A stretch of DNA of 64,000 nucleotides from Alitta virens. Lineage: Eukaryota; Annelida; Polychaeta; Phyllodocida; Nereididae. Numbering within the stretch: the stretch's first letter is position 1; every line of letters begins with the position of its first letter. The notes under the pieces were generated by a model. It made no database searches, was not told the origin of the DNA, and saw nothing but the letters and a program-made list of their open reading frames with translations. Shown here in pieces: positions 61,388 through 64,000 of this stretch. The translations under genes were made by a program, and so were the position numbers. The stretch covers positions 54,687,829 through 54,751,828 of the forward strand of contig OW028573.1 of assembly GCA_932294295.1 (NCBI GenBank), in the 5' to 3' direction.

Positions 61388-61399
61388 TTTCAAGCAATG

Positions 61400-62040
61400 A
61401 ATCGGCTTCACTCTTGGACATTTGATGCCTAGTGCCAGTGAGAAAAAGCAAGTCAGCAACAACTCGCCAATTGCTCGTCCACTGCTTGCCGATTAATTCA
61501 AGTGTGGACCCAGTGTTGTTGCCGTGTGACAAAGAGTGAACAGGATTGAAGGAGAGTGAACACGAGCACTCTGTAAAAACACGCCAAACATTCGCCGACC
61601 GCTCCCCAACAACTCCTCGACCAATCACTCCTCTTATGTCCCGAGTGTCTAGCCAATAACTCTTCTTTACACGCCGACCACTCGGCGAGGAAATCACATC
61701 CACACATCAGCACTGCATATGACCAAGAGTACTTGCTGAGGGACCAAGTGTACTCACCAAGTGCACGGCGAGTGAACAGCGAGTGCATGGCGAGTTAACC
61801 CCATGTAAATCCCGAGCGATTCCAGAGCAAAGTTGCTTGGCGACACTCCATGAAAATTTTAAACATGTTTAAAATTTGTGGGTCCTTATTCTACTAACCA
61901 AGAGTGGTCCTGATCGGTCAACAAGTATTGCTGAGTATTGCCGAGCTTTTCCAGACCGGTTGGCGTGCAAAGCTGAGTATTCCCGACTGGCTGATTTTTG
62001 AGGTACTTGGCATCACTCGGCATCGCTTGGCATTGTCACT
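61400..62040. repeat. Degenerate repeat of CACTCGGCGAGTG-type words
   Basis: Many variants of ACTCGCC, CTCGGC and GGCGAGTG in both orientations over 600 bp. Overlapping minus-strand frames here (up to 121 codons) follow from the GC-rich repeat. Confidence 0.55.
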
Positions 62041-62065
62041 CGGCTATGTGAGATAGACCCTTTAT

Positions 62066-62255
62066 GGATGGGGGGCCTAGCTCAGTGGTAGCGTGCTGGG
62101 CTTCCACCCACTGCGTCCCGGGTTCAATTCCTGGTCGAGCCTATGTTGGATGGCTGTTTCATCCTTCGTCTCATTGCCCTGGTCCCTACCTGTCCTAATT
62201 AGCCCATCAGGTGCAGAAATACAGGACGTAAAGCCCTAATCCACCACCACACCAC
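62066..62255 (+). mobile_element. tRNA-derived SINE (family 1) with intact promoter boxes
   Basis: The tRNA-like head has an A box (TAGCTCAGTGG) and a perfect B box (GGTTCAATTCC); the anticodon position reads TCC (Gly-like). The body and (CCA)n end match 16511-16691. A perfect 15-bp target duplication, AGATAGACCCTTTAT, flanks it (62051-62065 and 62256-62270). Confidence 0.95.
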
Positions 62256-62567
62256 AGATAGACCCTTTATACGTGATAGTGTGAACGTCCCTTAAGAGCC
62301 ATACACCAACATGCTGGTCATGAAGGCCGCCAGTTTTTAGCCTTTCATAAGTTGATTTAAAATTGTGCATTTCCGAAAAGATACCACAGATTTACTTTTT
62401 TTCCTCCATTGTAATTAACAAATCCGATATTCTTCCCATCATGGGTTTTCTCTGAAATAGTGTAATGAAGTACTCAAATTATTACCACATTTTATTTATA
62501 AACGTACACTATCTATTGTTTAAAGATAGCTCATTATAGGGCCCCACAAAAAAAAAATATATATATA

Positions 62568-63309
62568 CAGGGTGCGGCCTAAAAACTTGCACTGGGCTTC
62601 TCCTCTTTCAGGATAGCTCTAGGTTACTCAAATGCTTACGAGGTCTTTTAAAGTTTTGCCACATTTAGTAAGGGGTATAAGCAGTTGGTCATTGTGATAT
62701 TTTTGATCTTGTAATGTCAGACAATATTAGTGTCTGAACTATTGAGAGGGCGCATGCTGCAAGGCTTGTTCTGAGAGACACATGTCACTGAAGTAAGAAT
62801 TATGTCTGCTTGCATGGTGTCTCTAGTTGCAGAAAAGTTTACAAATTAGAGATTTCCTAGGTAATACACCTCTGAAGCCACAGTAAATAAAATATTTGCA
62901 GAGAATCCTCCTTCCGTGTTTTCTATACATGCATATGTATATTATGGTATTAGCTGATAAGAAGGTTGGTTTCAGTTTTGATCCAGCAAGGTCATAAAAT
63001 TAAAACAGAGATATGAATCAACAACTAATCTGGAAAAAATTACATGATTTTCAGGAAGATGGGCTAGTTAATAAGACAGAAAAGACAGAAAATTGATCAG
63101 ACCTGGAGGTGTGATAAGTGTGCATGTGCCATAATTAGATCCATATTATCAATAATTCCTGAGGAAACAAGAAAATATATTAATAAAGATAATTCAGGAC
63201 TATAATTACTTTTGGTGTATGATTGCAGCTGCATGTGTTGATTATCAATTGAGATAATAACAGAAGAGGTAGCAGTAGCTGCCGGTGCAAGTTTTTATGC
63301 CGCACCCTG
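62568..63309. mobile_element. Mariner-like non-autonomous element, 742 bp
   Basis: CAGGGTGCGGCCTAAAAACT TGCAC at the left is mirrored at the right (63279-63309), both inside (TA)n runs, fitting insertion at TA. CAGGGTG ends are typical of mariner/Tc1-type elements. No transposase frame, so probably a MITE. Confidence 0.8.
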
Positions 63310-63782
63310 TATATATATATATGGTATTTAGTGTAATCGGAAATGAATTTTATGATGCTGAATGATCTTTAATTCCCAATTTTCCCGTTTTAAGTTTTCA
63401 AGACAAGTTAATTTATTTAATGATTAATAAACAATTGAAAACCAGTACATTTGCATTTCAATGTGACCAAATAAGGAGAAATATGTTATACCATAATTCC
63501 ATTTTTTTTTACACTTCATGTTTACATTATCCGCTTAAGTACAATTGATTTTTGAGCGACGAATGAGCTCACTTAGGCCGGGTCCATGTTTTTTTTTTAA
63601 TTGTATATATTAGGTTCCAATTTAACTGTTAATTACGTTTAACTTAATTCCATTGGCTATCAGCAAGTGAAACTTTATTTGACTGGACCTGGTTGTAACC
63701 AAATTGATGCCTGGTTCCAGTTCAGTGGGCAGCTCATTCACATGTATTTAACTTCCCAATTAAACCAACTGATTTGCCTACC

Positions 63783-64000
63783 ACTGTGTGTGTCACCTGT
63801 TAGCCAAGTGACCTAATTATGTACATTAGTTGCTAGTTTACCTAGTTAAACAAAAAGATTGCTTAAACTATTTAGCCGATAGGCTGAGTACAGACTTAAG
63901 AAATGTTCTCTTAAAAATACAAGAGAAATAGATTAATATTCTTTTACTTTAGGCAGTTTTTCTGAATTGCCTGCTTGTCAGAACATGAATTGCGTAAACT
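63783..64000 (+). mobile_element. Second copy of the 24.4-kb MITE, cut by the window end
   Basis: From CACTGTGTGTGTCACC through GACCTAATTATGTACAT to GAATTGCCTGCTTGTCAGAA, it matches the left half of 24383-24764 in the same order. The right half would lie beyond 64000. Confidence 0.85.

Noticed and set aside
61338..61788. Overlapping 121- and 96-codon minus-strand frames
   Set aside because: They cover a degenerate GC-rich repeat and the edge of the inverted repeat; no domain or splice support.
62066..62142. Functional tRNA-Gly gene
   Set aside because: A and B boxes and a TCC anticodon position are present, but the acceptor stem is poor and the segment continues into a SINE body with target duplications.

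Overview
The window is eukaryotic, AT-rich and intron-rich, with dense, diverse, mostly decayed transposable elements: Jockey/CR1-like LINEs, tRNA-derived SINEs with perfect target-site duplications, and many terminal-inverted-repeat (TIR) elements. Together with the one recognisable gene this fits a marine invertebrate animal. The phylum cannot be fixed from the sequence alone.

Left third (1 to about 18.5 kb, minus strand): one multi-exon gene, a RIM (Rab3-interacting molecule; RIMS1/2 family) homologue. Exons can be joined by splice sites and phase: an N-terminal helix like the RIM Rab3-binding helix, an eight-cysteine FYVE-type zinc finger followed by the G-x-W-F motif of Rab effectors, a very large 1.97-kb exon coding an Arg/Ser/Asp-rich low-complexity linker, and a three-exon PDZ domain. 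One probable further exon lies downstream; the C2 domains expected of RIM were not found and would lie beyond the left edge. Two frame-preserving extra exons (72 nt and 39 nt) look like alternatively spliced cassettes. Upstream minus-strand blocks near 36.2 kb and 44.5-45.1 kb may be distal 5' exons, but this is weak.

Middle (18.5 to 47 kb): no second gene is recognised. This part holds a LINE reverse transcriptase fragment, a homogeneous nine-copy 166-bp satellite (21.6-23.1 kb), MITE-like palindromes, several copies of tRNA-derived SINEs, a cluster of regularly spaced X-box-like palindromes (30.3-31.3 kb) and a 2.7-kb TIR-bounded segment containing a GACCACC minisatellite.

Right third (47 to 64 kb): a nested composite (47.8-53.2 kb) in which a nearly full-length but broken LINE and an 0.84-kb TIR element lie inside a larger inverted-repeat element; short-motif arrays; and a 4.5-kb inverted repeat (56.9-61.4 kb) whose two roughly 2-kb arms are built from diverged units of about 170 bp, many carrying a near-palindromic GTTnCCATGGnAAC motif. 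A recent SINE, a mariner-like MITE and a truncated MITE copy close the window.

The most unusual items are the X-box-palindrome satellite and its large inverted-repeat form, the exact 166-bp satellite, and the RIM linker with at least eight repeated R/K-x-S-D-P-R sites plus two candidate cassette exons.
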